This document shows, one piece after another, positions 12,871 to 24,898 of a stretch of 64,000 nt of DNA. The stretch is from Bidens hawaiensis (lineage: Eukaryota; Streptophyta; Magnoliopsida; Asterales; Asteraceae). Below the pieces are notes generated by a model, which worked only from the letters and a program-made list of their open reading frames with translations, searched no databases and was not told where the DNA came from. The stretch's first letter is position 1. Each line of letters starts with the position of its first letter. A program made the position numbers and the translations under genes. The DNA lies in the NCBI GenBank assembly GCA_021521415.1, contig JAIQDT010005002.1, positions 1-64,000 on the forward strand, read 5' to 3'.

Positions 12871-14270
12871 ACGCGTCAACTACTTCCTTTTGAGGAAATA
12901 GGTGGGGGTATTTCTTCCGAAATTCGTCCTTTCGTTCCCATGTATATTCTGGGCCTCGTTGCGAGTTCCATCTAACTTTGACCAACGAGATCTTATTGTG
13001 TCTAAGTTGTTTGATTTTCCCGTCTACTATTTCTATGGGCTCCTCTACAATGTTGAGCTTATCATTTATTTGGACACCCTCTAGAGGTAACACCGATGTC
13101 TCATCTGACAGACACCTTTTCAAGTTCGACATGTGAAACACGTTGTGAACTGCACTCAGTTCATCAGGCAGTTCTAATCGGTATGCTACAGGACCGATTT
13201 TTGCAGTAATGTCGAATGGTCCAATGTATCTAGGGGCTAACTTCCCCGCATTTCCAAATCTGACTACTCCTTTCCAAGGTGATACTTTCAAATACACTTT
13301 ATCACCTTTCTCAAATGATAACGGTTTTCTACGGGTATCGGCATAACTCTTCTGCCGATCCCGTGCGGCCTTCAGATTGTTCTTAATTTCAAGGATTTTG
13401 CTGGTCGTTTCCTGGACCAGGTCTGATCTAATAACCTGTGTGTCGCCCACCTCAGTCCAGCAGAGTGGTGATCGGCACTTCCGTCCATACAATGCTTCGT
13501 AAGGTGCTGCCTTTATACAGCTATGGTAACTGTTATTATAGGAAAATTCAACGAGTGGGAGATGTTGATCCCAATTTCCCTTAAAATCCAGTACGCATGC
13601 ACGAAGCAAATCCTGCAGGGTTTGGATGGTCCTTTCAGACTGACCATCGGTCTGAGGGTGGTAAGCTGTGCTTAGATCAATACGCGTTCCCAGCGCTTCT
13701 TGCACAGCTTGCCAAAGTTTGGAGGTGAAATGGCTATCCCGATCGGAGATGATCGAGATGGGTATACCATGACGAGACACAATTTCATTTATATAAATCT
13801 GCGCAAGTCTCTCTGTGTTATAATTATTTCTAATCGGAATAAAATGTGCCGATTTGGTTAATCGATCCACGACTACCCAAATTGCATCATGTCCTCGGGA
13901 CGTCTTGGGGAGATGTGTCACAAAATCCATCGTGATCTGCTCCCACTTCCATTCAGGAATTTCCGGTTGTTGTAACATTCCCGAAGGTTTCTGGTGCTCC
14001 GCCTTAACCCCCGCACACGTCGTACACTTGCCGACGTATGTGGCTATATCCTTTTTCATACCCGGCCACCAGTAGAACTCCTTCACATCCTTGTACATCT
14101 TATCCGATCCCGGATGTATGGAATATTTTGATTTATGCGCTTCTTCCATGATTAATTCACGAAGGTCATGGAGGGTCGGGATCGAAATCCGATTTTTGAA
14201 ATAGAGAATTTCGTCCACGCGCTGTTCGAAATTCTTCTCGTTACCGTAAAGTCCTTCTTTTCCATTTGTT
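12869..14270 (-). pseudogene. Integrase with C-terminal chromodomain (Element 2), frameshifted from RT
   Basis: The open part at 12869-14218 encodes 449 residues. It has an HHCC zinc finger (HPGSDKMY...CTTCAG), a DDE core ([26 protein letters not shown]), a GPY/F module ([18 protein letters not shown]) and a terminal chromodomain-type segment (VKVRW...[10 protein letters not shown]) ending at the TAA at 12869-12871. Integrase inserts the cDNA; chromodomains are known to steer chromovirus integration to chromatin marks. It is joined to RT only through a 1-bp frame change near 14251-14262, where Element 1 has one more base. The domain itself has no internal stop. The chromodomain plus Met PBS and long LTRs point to the Tekay/Del lineage. 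Confidence 0.93.
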
Positions 14271-16383
14271 CCTCTTTCAACGCCTCGCGTTGAGCGACTC
14301 GAATCAAATCCGAAAGGTTTGACTGGACTATCATCCCCAACGCTCGCACTCGCAATGGCTTAACCCGATCCTTCCTACTCAAGGCATCTGCTACGACGTT
14401 AGCTTTGCCGGGGTGATAACGGATGTCACAGTCATAGTCGCTTAATAATTCGACCCATCTTGGTTGCCTCATATTCAGTTCTTTCTGATCGAATATGTGT
14501 TGCAAACTTTTATGATCGGTGAAGATGGTGCACTTTGTACCGTAGAGGTAAAGTCTCCAGATTTTAAGTGCGAAGATAACTGCTCCTAGTTCTAAGTCAT
14601 GAGTAGTGTAATTTTTCTCGTGTATTTTTAACTGACGAGAAGCATAGGCTATAACCTTATTATTTTGCATCAACACGCATCCTAACCCTCTCCGGGATGC
14701 GTCACAATACACGACAAAACCATCGTCTCCGTCGGGGAGACTTAAGATCGGCGCTTGGCACAATCTTTGTTTTAGCGTTTGAAACGCCGTTTCCTGCTCT
14801 TCACCCCATTCATACTTTCGATCTTTTTGGGTCAAAAGGGTTAAAGGTTGGGCAATGCTGGAAAAGTTCTCTATAAATCGACGATAATATCCAGCTAAGC
14901 CTAAGAATTGGCGGATTTCCTTTGGCGATTTAGGCGCTTGCCAATTCTTAACTGCTTCAACCTTACTTGGATCAACGTGAATTCCTTGATGGTTTATAAC
15001 GTGGCCAAGGAATTGCACTTCTTGTAACCAAAAGTTACACTTGGAGAATTTTGCATACAACTTCTCCTGATTTAGAAGCTCTAAAATTAATCTCAAGTGT
15101 TGCTCGTGCTCTTCTTTACTCTTCGAGTATATCAAAATATCGTCAATAAACACGATGACGAATTTATCGAGGTAGGGTTTACAGACTCGATTCATGACGT
15201 CCATGAATACTGCTGGCGCATTTGTTAGCCCAAAAGGCATAACTAAGAACTCGTAATGGCCGTAGCGAGTCCGGAATGCGGTTTTTGGGATATCCTCCTC
15301 CTGGATTCTAACCTGATGGTATCCCGATCTAAGATCTATTTTTGAGAAGTAGCTCGCACCTTGTAGCTGGTCGAACAGATCATCGATTCGGGGAAGAGGA
15401 TACCTATTTTTGATTGTCAACTTGTTCAGCTCCCTGTAATCAATGCACATCCTAAGGCTTCCGTCCTTCTTTTTCACGAATAGTACCGGTGCACCCCACG
15501 GGGAATAACTAGGACGTATAAATCCTTTATCCAACAATTCTTGCAATTGGTTGGATAATTCTTGCATCTCTGATGGTGCAAGTCGGTAGGGCGCCTTAGC
15601 AACAGGGCCAGCTTGAGGTAATAAGTCGATTCTGAATTCGACCTGTCGGGTTGGCGGTAATCCAGGAAGTTCCTCTGGGAAAACTTGTGGAAATTCACGT
15701 ACCACTGGAATATCGTCCACCCGTTTTTCCTCTGGATCCGTGGCCGTCAAGCTCGCTAGATACGCCACGCATCCCTGGCGCATATATTTTAACACCTTGA
15801 GGTGGGATATAAATGGTATCATGGTGCCTGACTTTTCTCCTTGCACTAGTATCTCTTCGTCATCCGACACCCGGATCTTGACGATTTTCTTTTCGCAGTT
15901 TATTTCTACTTTGTTGCGTGCTAACCAATCCATTCCCACTATCACGTCAAAACTACCCAATTCTACCGGTAACAAGTCAATCGGAAGGGATTGATCGTTC
16001 AGAATAAAAGGGCAATTCCGAACTATTCGATTAACTATCATGGTTTTACCGTTAGCGACTTCTACGGTATAGGGTTCTATGGTCTCACCAATTGGAAGGT
16101 TTGCTATCGACAGGAATTTAACGGAAACAAAACTCCTATCGGCGCCTGTATCAAATAATACAGAAGCGTAATGATCAGAGACGAGAAATGTACCTGTCAC
16201 TACACTGGGGTCCTGGCGTGCTTCGTTCGCCCCCATCACGAATGCTCGGCCTCGCGCCGGATTGGACGACGATGCCTGACCCGTGGGTTGCCGCCCATTT
16301 CCTCCCTGGTTCAGCTTCGGACAGTTTCTCTTGAAGTGATCTGTGCTGCCGCATTCATAGCAAGCACGGCTGGCGGTCACCAT
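14152..16383 (-). pseudogene. Zinc knuckle, protease, reverse transcriptase and RNase H of Element 2
   Basis: A 743-codon open stretch runs on the minus strand. In order it contains a CCHC knuckle at about residues 9-22 ([14 protein letters not shown]), an aspartic protease ([13 protein letters not shown], near residue 75), RT from about residue 260 to 480 ([28 protein letters not shown] with the FIDD codons at 15139-15150), and RNase H ([28 protein letters not shown]). It ends in about 30 frame-shifted residues after ALKEEQMEK. Upstream it is in the same frame as gag, separated by a TGA at 16390-16392, so it belonged to one gag-pol reading frame. All key catalytic residues I checked are present. 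RT and RNase H copy the element RNA; the protease processes the polyprotein. Confidence 0.93.
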
Positions 16384-16389
16384 TTGGTT

Positions 16390-17574
16390 TCATTGCGGGT
16401 TTTGTTGTCGGGCTGGTTGGGTCCTAAATGGCTGCGCACGGATAGGTTGCGGTTGTCGGTTCATGTTGTTCAGGTTTGTCCTACAACTCGGTGCGTAGTG
16501 CCCAATCCTGCCGCACCGGTGGCACACCACCTCTTTGCACATGCCACCATGGTGGTAACCGCATTTCCCACACTTAGGAAACGTTCCCCTCTGCGGTTCT
16601 TGCCTTCCGCCTGAACTAGTCATGGCGTAGTTCTGGGCAGTGGGCCTAGCACGTTTACCTTGCTGCTTTTCCTGGATCCTATGGGCATGTGTACCCCGCT
16701 TTCCCCCAGCAAATTCTCCCGCCACCTTCAGTGACTCACTACTTACGAAATCATACGTGACGATACCAGCTTGCGTCACCGCACACTCATACGTCTGGTG
16801 TCCCCCAGAATTGACTATACTCCTTACAACTGGAGTTAGCCCCCAAATATAACGCTCAACCCTCTTCGACTCTGGGGTGACCAACCATGGTAACAATCGC
16901 GACAGCTCATTAAACCGGTTCGTATAACCCAAATGGTCTGCCCCCTGCATCTCCAGGTTCCACAATTCATTTTCTAATTTTTCCAATTCGTTTTTCGGGC
17001 AGAAATGCTCCAGTACAAGAGCCTTGAGCTCTGCCCAGGTCATGCGGTTTGTCGCCGCCTGACCCCGGGTCTGCACTATCGTGTTCCACCATGTCAAGGC
17101 ATGGTCCGTGAATGTGCAGGTAGCATACTTAACAACACAATCCTCGGGGCAGTTGCTGATATTCACTACAAATTCTATTTTCTCCATCCACTTAACCAAC
17201 CCATTTGGTCATTCAGACCCGCTAAACTCTAGAGGTTTGCACAACATAAAGTCTTTGATCGAACATCCCCTGGATGCACGAATCGGTTCAGTACGGTTCG
17301 TCTCTACCGTAGGTATAGGGCCATTACTGTCTGTAACGACCACCCTAGGCGGTGCGTCATTACTCGGAATCGTGTTATCATTCTGTGGAGGATTAACATT
17401 TTGTTCCCCGTCATTATTGGTGGTCGTTTGATTGCTCGGAGGGGCTAGATTGGTCGAATTGTTAATACTGGCGGCGATGCGCGATACTATATCCGGTATC
17501 GCCGCCTCTAACTGTTGAGCAATCAAACGGCTCACGTCCACTTCCGACAATTGGGCCGAACGTTTTGGTGCCAT
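16390..17574 (-). pseudogene. gag of Element 2, with two in-frame stops
   Basis: The frame starts at ATG 17574 (MAPKRSAQLSEVDVSRL) and runs without frame change to TGA 16390-16392, interrupted by another TGA at 17209-17211 just after CKPLEFSGSE. The retrotransposon gag core follows (WMEKIEFVVNI, TWAELKALVLEHFCP, GYTNRFNELSRLLPWL), then a CCHC knuckle (CHRCGRIGHYAPSC). A second knuckle lies past the 16390 stop in the pol stretch. Gag forms the virus-like particle and packages RNA. Both stops are single codons in otherwise conserved sequence, so this copy cannot make full Gag unless stops are read through. The start was chosen because the residues upstream of it are hydrophobic leader translation without family similarity. 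Confidence 0.88.
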
Positions 17575-17945
17575 TCTACACAACATCAAGAAAATATATA
17601 TAATTAATACAAGTTCCAATCATAAAACACAACAAACATTCCATTCATTAGTAAACATTAGTACATATTACATCCATATCAGTTCACATACGTTTCCTGT
17701 CATCATTACATAAGTTAAGTTTTCCTACATAGGGCCTATGTCAGCATCATCTCGACATAACCCACAATGGGTCAGTGCTTGAATGATACCCAAAAGTATC
17801 TATAACGATATACCCCAAAAGAGACCCCTCCTAAGGGCCAGTGGTTGTATTAAACTACCCAAGATTTACTCTATGTTAGCATCACCACTAACTGCTTACA
17901 TAGAGTATCAAAAAGCGGTCCCTGTCTACTCCCGTCCTAACACAA

Positions 17946-18545
17946 CTAAACACGGTGGTATACCAAACCCACCAACACCGCCACCAACACCACCATCACA
18001 GCCAGCATAACCCGGATCCGTGTCTCCATCCGGCCGATCATCCACTGGGAGTATGAGCACTCCCTCTTCAGCTGCGAAATCGCATACTGGTGGTCCAGTA
18101 TGCAATCCCCTAGGTACATCCGCTTCTGTACCCCCACTGTCAAGGCGGCGGAGTGCTCATTCACCTGTTCGGTGAGCACTCGTAGCCACGCCGCCGCGTC
18201 CCTCTCCTGCCTAGGGAGACCCCACACAGGTGGAGCCACAGGCTCGGGCTGGGAGCGGGAGGACTCGCCCCTGCGGGTAGCAGGTCTGGGTGGGGGCGAG
18301 GTAGGTGGGACCTGTGGAACACTGGTCCGCGCCGTGAGGCGGGGTCCGAATCCGGGAGGGATAGGGACGGCCTGTGGTGCGGGTGGGGTAGGAGATCTAG
18401 CAATCCTGGCAGGGGCGGACTGGCTAGAGCTCCTAACACTAGCCTCGCTAGGCTCAGAGCTGGATGATACGGGGAGGCTCCCAGAGTTCCCGGAGCTGAC
18501 CTCCTCCGGGTCCTCCTCCATCGATGCACTAGGTGTTCTTGACAT
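17946..18545 (-). CDS. Extra ORF upstream of gag (Element 2), tail-anchored, unknown function
   Basis: This is an uninterrupted 199-codon frame in the gag sense, lying between PBS and gag. The start at 18545 (MSRTPSASMEEDPEEV) is the most plausible; in-frame codons upstream extend to 18617. The N-terminal 110 residues are Ser/Pro/Glu/Arg-rich and look disordered. A more ordered segment (WLRVLTEQVNEHSAAL to CSYSQWMIGRME) may be helical. The last 20 residues (VMLAVMVVLVAVLVGLVYHR) are a clear hydrophobic segment at the very C-terminus, as in tail-anchored proteins. The region is much more GC-rich than its surroundings. I recognise no family. An upstream extra ORF is known in Ogre/Tat elements but is not a usual feature of chromoviruses; it is not recognisable in Element 1. 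Confidence 0.6.
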   Translation of the reverse strand: MSRTPSASMEEDPEEVSSGNSGSLPVSSSSEPSEASVRSSSQSAPARIARSPTPPAPQAVPIPPGFGPRLTARTSVPQVPPTSPPPRPATRRGESSRSQPEPVAPPVWGLPRQERDAAAWLRVLTEQVNEHSAALTVGVQKRMYLGDCILDHQYAISQLKRECSYSQWMIGRMETRIRVMLAVMVVLVAVLVGLVYHRV

Positions 18546-18889
18546 TCTAACATGCACACAAGTTAACAAACATATAGTTCTTTCCATAGTGTAAATCGTA
18601 ATCAAATTAACATACACTTACTTATACAACTTGACCACACACAATATTATCATATATTTGAACATATGTTGCCAATTTTACCTATTAAAGTCCCCCGTGA
18701 CTTCCCCTGAATTCCCTCGTGCGGACAAGTCTGTTATTATGTTCCGGACCATAATAACTCACTTGTCCATCCAAGTTCATCCACACCTCGTCACAATAAA
18801 TTATTAGATGATATTCAGATCCTATAATACTTGAGTTACTGGTTATATTTTAGGTATCTTTTAAAGACATCCTAATTCTTTATAACCAA

Positions 18890-18903
18890 TGGCTCTGATA
18901 CCA
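18890..18903 (-). other. Primer-binding site of Element 2
   Basis: The minus strand reads TGGTATCAGAGCCA (initiator tRNA-Met type), 5 nt from the LTR boundary at 18909, exactly as in Element 1. Confidence 0.93.
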
Positions 18904-18908
18904 AGTTC

Positions 18909-21900
18909 TGTAACACCCCGTAACCGCAGCGGAAACGTACACGGGATGCAACAGACACATCTGATATCAACAGCATTGCTTATAAAGAAAACACCACTAC
19001 AATAATTTAAACGTATTACATTGTTCCGAGTTTCGTTACCGACTAGGTGTTATCACATAAGTTTTACCAATAGTACGTTAACATGTTTAAAACAAAATAT
19101 AGACTCTTAAGCTTCCACAAAATAGCACACATCAGCAAGCACGTATCACTCATTCCAATTTGGGTGTACCTAGAAAGCATGTAAAGAAAACGGGTCAACT
19201 ACGAATAGTTGGTGAGTTTCACTAATTTAAGTAAACCATGACAACTCATTTTAATAATCATAAATTAATGATGTAATTATGCTGAGCCTACAAGTGAAAA
19301 CTCCGTTAACCCAGAAACATATTTAATAACCTCTGGGGACACTGTTAACCCAGAAACACATTTAATAACCTCTGGGGACACTGTTAACCCAGAAACACAT
19401 TTAATAGCCTCTGGGGACACTGTTAACCCAGAAAATACATTTAATAACCTCTGGGGACACTGTTAACCCAGAACACTGTTTCGGGCCTTACAATATTAGT
19501 AACTCAGACAATTACCGTCTTAATACATTACCGTACGATTCCCGTACAATAAACATTATATAAATACATTCATTTCCATGCGATCGGTATGTACTTAAAC
19601 ACTTTGATAACAACATGCTTTCCGCCCCGGGAAAATATTTAAAACAGTTCAATAAAAAGGGGCTCGTGAAAACTCACCTTTTTGGTGAGCAGATGTAATA
19701 CTGTGAACAGCTACCGGTCTGGATCTGTAATACGATCCCTAAGTCGTTACTACACAATTTCTATTAATATAACTTAAATTCGTGTTAACCGGTACGTCTG
19801 GGAACACTGTTGACCCAGTACCGTACACGATCCGGGGACAATGTTAACCCCGAAACACTTCTCAGGACTTAGATTGTGATATTACTTAGAGTTCTTTAGT
19901 CAAAACTACCATTAGTTTGTTTTCTCGTTTTGCGTGCCTAGAACGGTTATTCGTCTTTATGTTTTCAAAAATGAGTTTGGCCACATACGACCCGAAAATA
20001 GTTGTTATTGATATTTTAATTAAAGTGGTGAAATTAGAGCTCGGTTTAGACACCACGTTTGGCCGCGGGGCCCGTTTCCGTCTTTAATATACCGGAAACG
20101 ACTAAATCGGGTAAAATTACCCAAATCATCCGAATTATTTTCAATTCGGATGATTTATTTTTACCTAACTAACTTAGTTTCATGAAAATAGTTCATTTTT
20201 AAGGTTTTTATACACCAGTCAGCTCGCTTAGGCGAACTTTACCGGTTTACACGTTTTAAGCTTTAAAAGTTTGTTTTTAAGTTCCATTTAGCACAAATAA
20301 ATATCCGTTTAGTCTCGGATCTTGAAATTTTGCACAAATCAGTTTCTGACAGTAAGGAATTTTATAAAAATATTTCCAGAATTAATTTTTATATTTAACA
20401 TTTATTTATCTATTTTTAAACGTCATTTAAACACCAAATATGTCGAAAATACCAAATGACTTTAGAAAAATCCCAAATTTTTCTGAGATGACTCCTGCCA
20501 TCCATATAGTTCCCAGTAATTTTTACAGAACCAAAAACTCATTTTTCATGCCATTTTCACCAAAACCGAGCTAGAAAACCCTAGAACTCGTTTTACCGAA
20601 AAGCCTACTTAGACTTCTCCAATGGACCTGAAATTTTGTGTGTGACTTTTATATGTTATAAAAAGCTTATCTAAAGTTTTCCAAAATTTTTCATGATGTT
20701 TAGCTATTTTTCACCGTTTTTAGCCAAAACCGAGCATTAAATTCACCAAATATTCATCCTTTATCCAAAAATTACCAAAATTTCACAGATCTCATATTTT
20801 TATGTGTAAATCATCTCTGCGAAATTTCATGACTCAACTCTAAGTCTACCACAATCTGTCCAAATCTTACAAATCATACGAAAAACCGAACTACCTTGTG
20901 TTTCTAGCTTTTAGATCGCAAAGATCTTGCTTTCTAGCCTTTGCTAGCAACTAGATACAACACCTAAAAGCACAACAACACCACACCTAGCAATTTATAC
21001 CCACAATCAAGCCATTTCTTTCATGGTTTCGGTTAAGACACCAAAACAAAGATTTTAACCGTAAAAATTCGTTTTTGACTCTTTTAAATCCTTTCTTGAA
21101 CCAAGATCCCTTGTATAACTTGTATACATCACTTGATCACGCAAGAATCGGTTTCATCTCGGGTTTTCACCCATTTTTCACTTGAAACTTCATTCTCTTG
21201 CAAACAACTTAAGATCATGTAATCAAAACTATGAATCAACCATTAAAACCATGTTTTTACCTTATGATTCTTGTTAAAAATCAAGGGTTCGGATGAAGGT
21301 TGAAGAGTGTTGAGAGGATTTTGGTGTTGGGAGTATAGAAAAAGGAAAATGTGATGTGTGTGTGCACCACATGGACCGATCGGTCCATGTATGGTGTTGG
21401 AGGGGGGCCCACATCTCCAACCATGGCCACACATTTGGATTGTGTAATCCGGATAACGTTGTGGATAATCTGGTTCAGTTCGTTTCTCGGTTAAACACTT
21501 AATTCGGCTTAAAACGAGGCTAAAACGGTCGTTTTTCGTCTTAAAAATAAAATTTATATAAAACTGATTTAAAATCTTTAAAAACTTAAACCGTGACATT
21601 TATTGACTCAACACATCATATTGTCGGTCATTGTGCATCTTTTTCGGCTTGATCGATCGTCTCTTGCTTGGTTTGATGTTAAAGGTTTCGTTTAACGTAC
21701 CAATGTACTAATAAATCGAAATCCTTTTTCTGTGCTATAATTCACTTATCCCGAAGCCTTAATACTTCGTACACATCACTAAACATTATATATTTCGTCT
21801 ATAACGTAATCCCCGATTCGTTCGGGTTTCAATAACCGTTCATCGATTAATCGTAATTTCAATATGACTAGCTGTACATTCGAGTATAATTCGTACTGTG

Positions 21901-22009
21901 AATCTTATATACTCATATAAACACATTATAATTCATATATTCGGTATTAAATAACACGTAAATAGTATATTCCGGCTAGGGTATACCTGAATTTGCCGGA
22001 ATCGTTACA
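18909..22009 (-). repeat. Element 2 5' LTR (3101 bp)
   Basis: It is nearly identical to 9731-12832 (about 23 substitutions and one 1-bp indel in an A run). It contains the second copy of the 39-bp array. It is followed directly by the right target duplication at 22010-22014. Confidence 0.96.
19305..19471. repeat. 39-bp tandem repeat array in LTR (second copy)
   Basis: This is the same array as at 10127-10293, at the equivalent LTR position. Confidence 0.93.
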
Positions 22010-22298
22010 CGTATGTAGTCAATAGGGGATTTGTCCCTCTTATTCGTTGATAGTAAGATGTCTAAGGCATGCTAACTTAAATCAACAGAGAATGATCACT
22101 CAGTATCTCTGGATTTGACATGACATCTGTGGCAAAAGGATAAATGATAGATTCACCTAAATCATTTCATGTGAGGAACTTGAAGGGGGTGATGTTATTG
22201 AATGGAACTTAGTCATACGTATTAGGAGTAGTAAACCGTTGTTAGGAGGTATTTGCTATTTGCATCAATCTTATATGTATCTTGTGCAAGTGGGAGAT
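22010..22298 (+). mobile_element. Older LTR element, right segment with polypurine tract
   Basis: It continues the segment ending at 9730 across the CGTAT duplication. The sequence GATTTGTCCCTCTTATTCGT occurs both at about 9701 and about 22028, so the pre-insertion site held a short local duplication. The end (AAGTGGGAGAT, 22289-22298) is a typical copia-style purine tract followed by an LTR start TGTTGG. Confidence 0.55.
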
Positions 22299-23180
22299 TG
22301 TTGGATCTGGTCTGCCCAAGACACATATTAGAGTTAATGTGGCTAGTACGCCATGATCCAAGTCGGGTCATACCCAATAACAAGCTAGACAAACACCCAC
22401 GATATTTATTTTAAGATATGATCTAACAAATAAATATCAACACTCACGATATTTAGAAATTGGGTTTCTAAATATTTGCATTTGTGTAATGAATAAATTA
22501 TATGGATAATTTATATTTTGAGAGAAGATATCTATAATGTTATTTAAGTTTGTTAAATAACATGATGCATGTTACTTACATTATGTTATGTTACATATTA
22601 TATTATGTAACAAATATAACATAAGTAATTAGATTGAAAGGGTTTTAATTTTGGGAGGGAAATATCTTTCTTTCTCATATATTTATTAATATACTATTTC
22701 AAGAACATGCATGGAATTTGATTGGCAAAAGAAAGTGTGCAAATGTTGCATCTTTTATTTTTCTCTCTCACACACAAAAGCTTGTAAACTCTCTCTTTCC
22801 TTCTTCATTATTTTCGGCCAAGATAGGAAGGAACGAGAAAGAGTTTCAAGTGTGTTAATCCTAGCAAATTAAGGGTGTTTTGTTGGTGGCTTGAGGGTAT
22901 ACAAGCTTGAGGTACTTCTCTCTTGAAGGCTAACCATTCAATCTTCCTTTTTCATCCTTTTAGCATCTTGAATGTAGTATGCTAAAACACCCTATGGTTG
23001 TTTTGATAGCATGTGGTTCGTATATGGATCCGGGCATTGAGTTTTATATAAAATCGTTTTATATTAATCAAATTAATGAGATTTAAAACTTTATTATGTG
23101 TTGCGTCTTTTCATATAAATGGGTTGATATGACTTTGATAATCTTGTTAAAACCCAATATGTTTGTTGTTTATGTTCGTT
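22299..23180 (+). repeat. Probable LTR of the older element (3' end uncertain)
   Basis: It starts TGTTGGATCTGG after a purine tract and shows CT-rich and AT-rich features of an LTR. I cannot find a clear terminal CA or target duplication before the next repeat begins near 23187, so the right boundary is approximate. Confidence 0.5.
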
Positions 23181-23186
23181 TAAGGC

Positions 23187-24508
23187 CATAGTTACCTAAA
23201 TTGCGGTTCACTCCGGTACGGGAACGAAATACGGGTACGCAATTCGTTCAAGGTGACGTATTCGGTACAAAGGGGGTAGGTTCATTTCAGTACGAAACGG
23301 TATGGTTTACCATAGAATTCGGTTTGGTGTACCCAGTTCAAAACAAAAATTACCAAAATACATAATTACCAAAACATTAATTCCATGACAGATTATCAAA
23401 TGCCATACCCCAAAACTAAAATTCCATAACATATTATAATTATTCAAAAGAGCGTATCAAAATTTCATAATAGATTATAGGATAAAGTTAAAATACAAAG
23501 GGAGAGAAAAATGAGAAGTGTGAGAAGGATTTGTAACCACACAAAAAACTCTCTAAAAATAAATATAAAAAATAATAAAAAAATCATAACTCAAAATATA
23601 AAAAAAAAACAAAAAAAATTTAAAAAACTAAAATGTTTCTGCCATCATTCCCGCTAAAATATTATAAGAAAATAAAAAATAAAAAAAATTTTGACCAAAA
23701 GGCACAATGCCGAGATCAAAAGACACAATGACGAAAATGAACAAAAGACGCAATTATAACTAAAAAGACACAATAGATTGCAAACTATAACACAATTTCG
23801 AACAAAATATAGCACACTGTTAAATAATATAACACAATATAAAGAAAGAAAGACACAATGTTAAGAAAAAAAGACACAATCAATGACGAAAATAAACACA
23901 AAACATAATGATAAAAAAAGACATAACGACTTTTTTCACTTGCCATTGTGTTTTTTATGAGAACGAGAAAGACGATGGAAACATTTTTTGTTTTTACTTT
24001 TTTCATTTTTTTATTAAAGTTTGAGTTATGATTTTTAATTTACTTTTTTTTTTAATTTTTTAGGGGTTTTATTGTGTGGCTATAAATCTTTCTTATCCTT
24101 CTCATTTTTGTTCCCTTTTGTAGAATAACTTAACCTTTATGAACTTATAATATTATACATAATTCCATTATTTATATAATATTTATTTTCTAGTTAAATA
24201 GTTCCAATTTATACAATATTTATTTAATTAAATAATTTCATTATCCGAATCGTTCGGAACACTAAAAAATCGATCGGAACACCAAAGAATCGATTGGAAC
24301 GTTAAAAAATCAATCCAACTGCCGAATTTTACATCACCAGAAACACGATTTCATTACCATATTGATCGATTAAAATTCCAAATTGGATCGACGTACCAAT
24401 GAACTGGTATGCTATTTCATGAGCGTTTGGTATGCTATCGTATTGCGTTTCAGCACACTCTGTTTCAATACGCAATTCACACCTCATGGAGCGTATTTGG
24501 TAACTATG
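23187..24508. mobile_element. TIR element, CATAGTTACC ends (probable Mutator-like MITE)
   Basis: It begins CATAGTTACC (23187-23196) and ends GGTAACTATG (24499-24508), a perfect 10-bp inverted repeat. Flanks TTTAAGGCC and TTTCAGACC match at 7 of 9 positions, consistent with a decayed 9-bp duplication. It has no transposase ORF and contains a nested TIR element. Confidence 0.5.
23482..24140. mobile_element. Nested TIR element with AAAGACACAATG repeats
   Basis: The ends form a long imperfect inverted repeat: on the left AAATGAGAAG and AACCACACAA near 23508-23550, mirrored on the right near 24065-24110. The interior (about 23694-23930) is a degenerate array of AAAAGACACAATG-like units on a very A-rich strand. 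Target duplications are not clear. Confidence 0.55.
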
Positions 24509-24898
24509 TTTCAGACCTTTGCTAGGCCTATTATTGGTTTCTATTAAGGGTAAATGTAATGTATTAAACTTCGATGCCAAGTTCAGTATTGTTGATGTGT
24601 GGTAGTATTGTCGGTGTTTATGTTTATTATAAGTATTTTGTATGTTTGCTTTAAGCCATTAGATGTAGGTGCTAGGTTTATATCTTCATAAAAAATCTAG
24701 TCAAATACATTTACCCCTCTCCTAGGTATCTTTTTTATAACTTTTCACTGTTTTTTAATATCCAACGAATCCTTTAATTGAGTTACTGGTTAAATTAATC
24801 AATCTGGATATATTCACCTTTTAATACGGGGAAAACCCTCACTTAAGGCCAACAAAATAGGGTGAAAGAGGGCATAAAATGAAATGAAAAAAACAAAA
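24509..24898. other. Intergenic, nothing recognised
   Basis: This is AT-rich sequence between two TIR elements, with no ORF, tandem repeat or terminal motif that I can support. Confidence 0.5.

Larger units (their letters stand above)
9731..22009 (-). mobile_element. Element 2: complete Ty3/Gypsy chromovirus (Tekay-like), 12.28 kb
   Basis: The element has LTRs at 9731-12832 and 18909-22009, PPT at 12833, PBS at 18890-18903 and a CGTAT target duplication. In element order it has 5' LTR, PBS, an extra ORF, gag, protease, RT, RNase H, integrase, chromodomain, PPT and 3' LTR. The two LTRs differ by about two dozen substitutions and one indel over 3.1 kb (about 0.75% by eye), so insertion is recent. 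At a commonly used rate of 1.3e-8 per site per year this is roughly 0.3 million years (inference). Coding breaks are few: two stops in gag and one frameshift before integrase. Confidence 0.96.

Noticed and set aside
18100..18594. A 164-codon plus-strand frame opposite the extra ORF
   Set aside because: It is the GC-rich shadow of the minus-strand ORF, which has the better composition and the same sense as the element.
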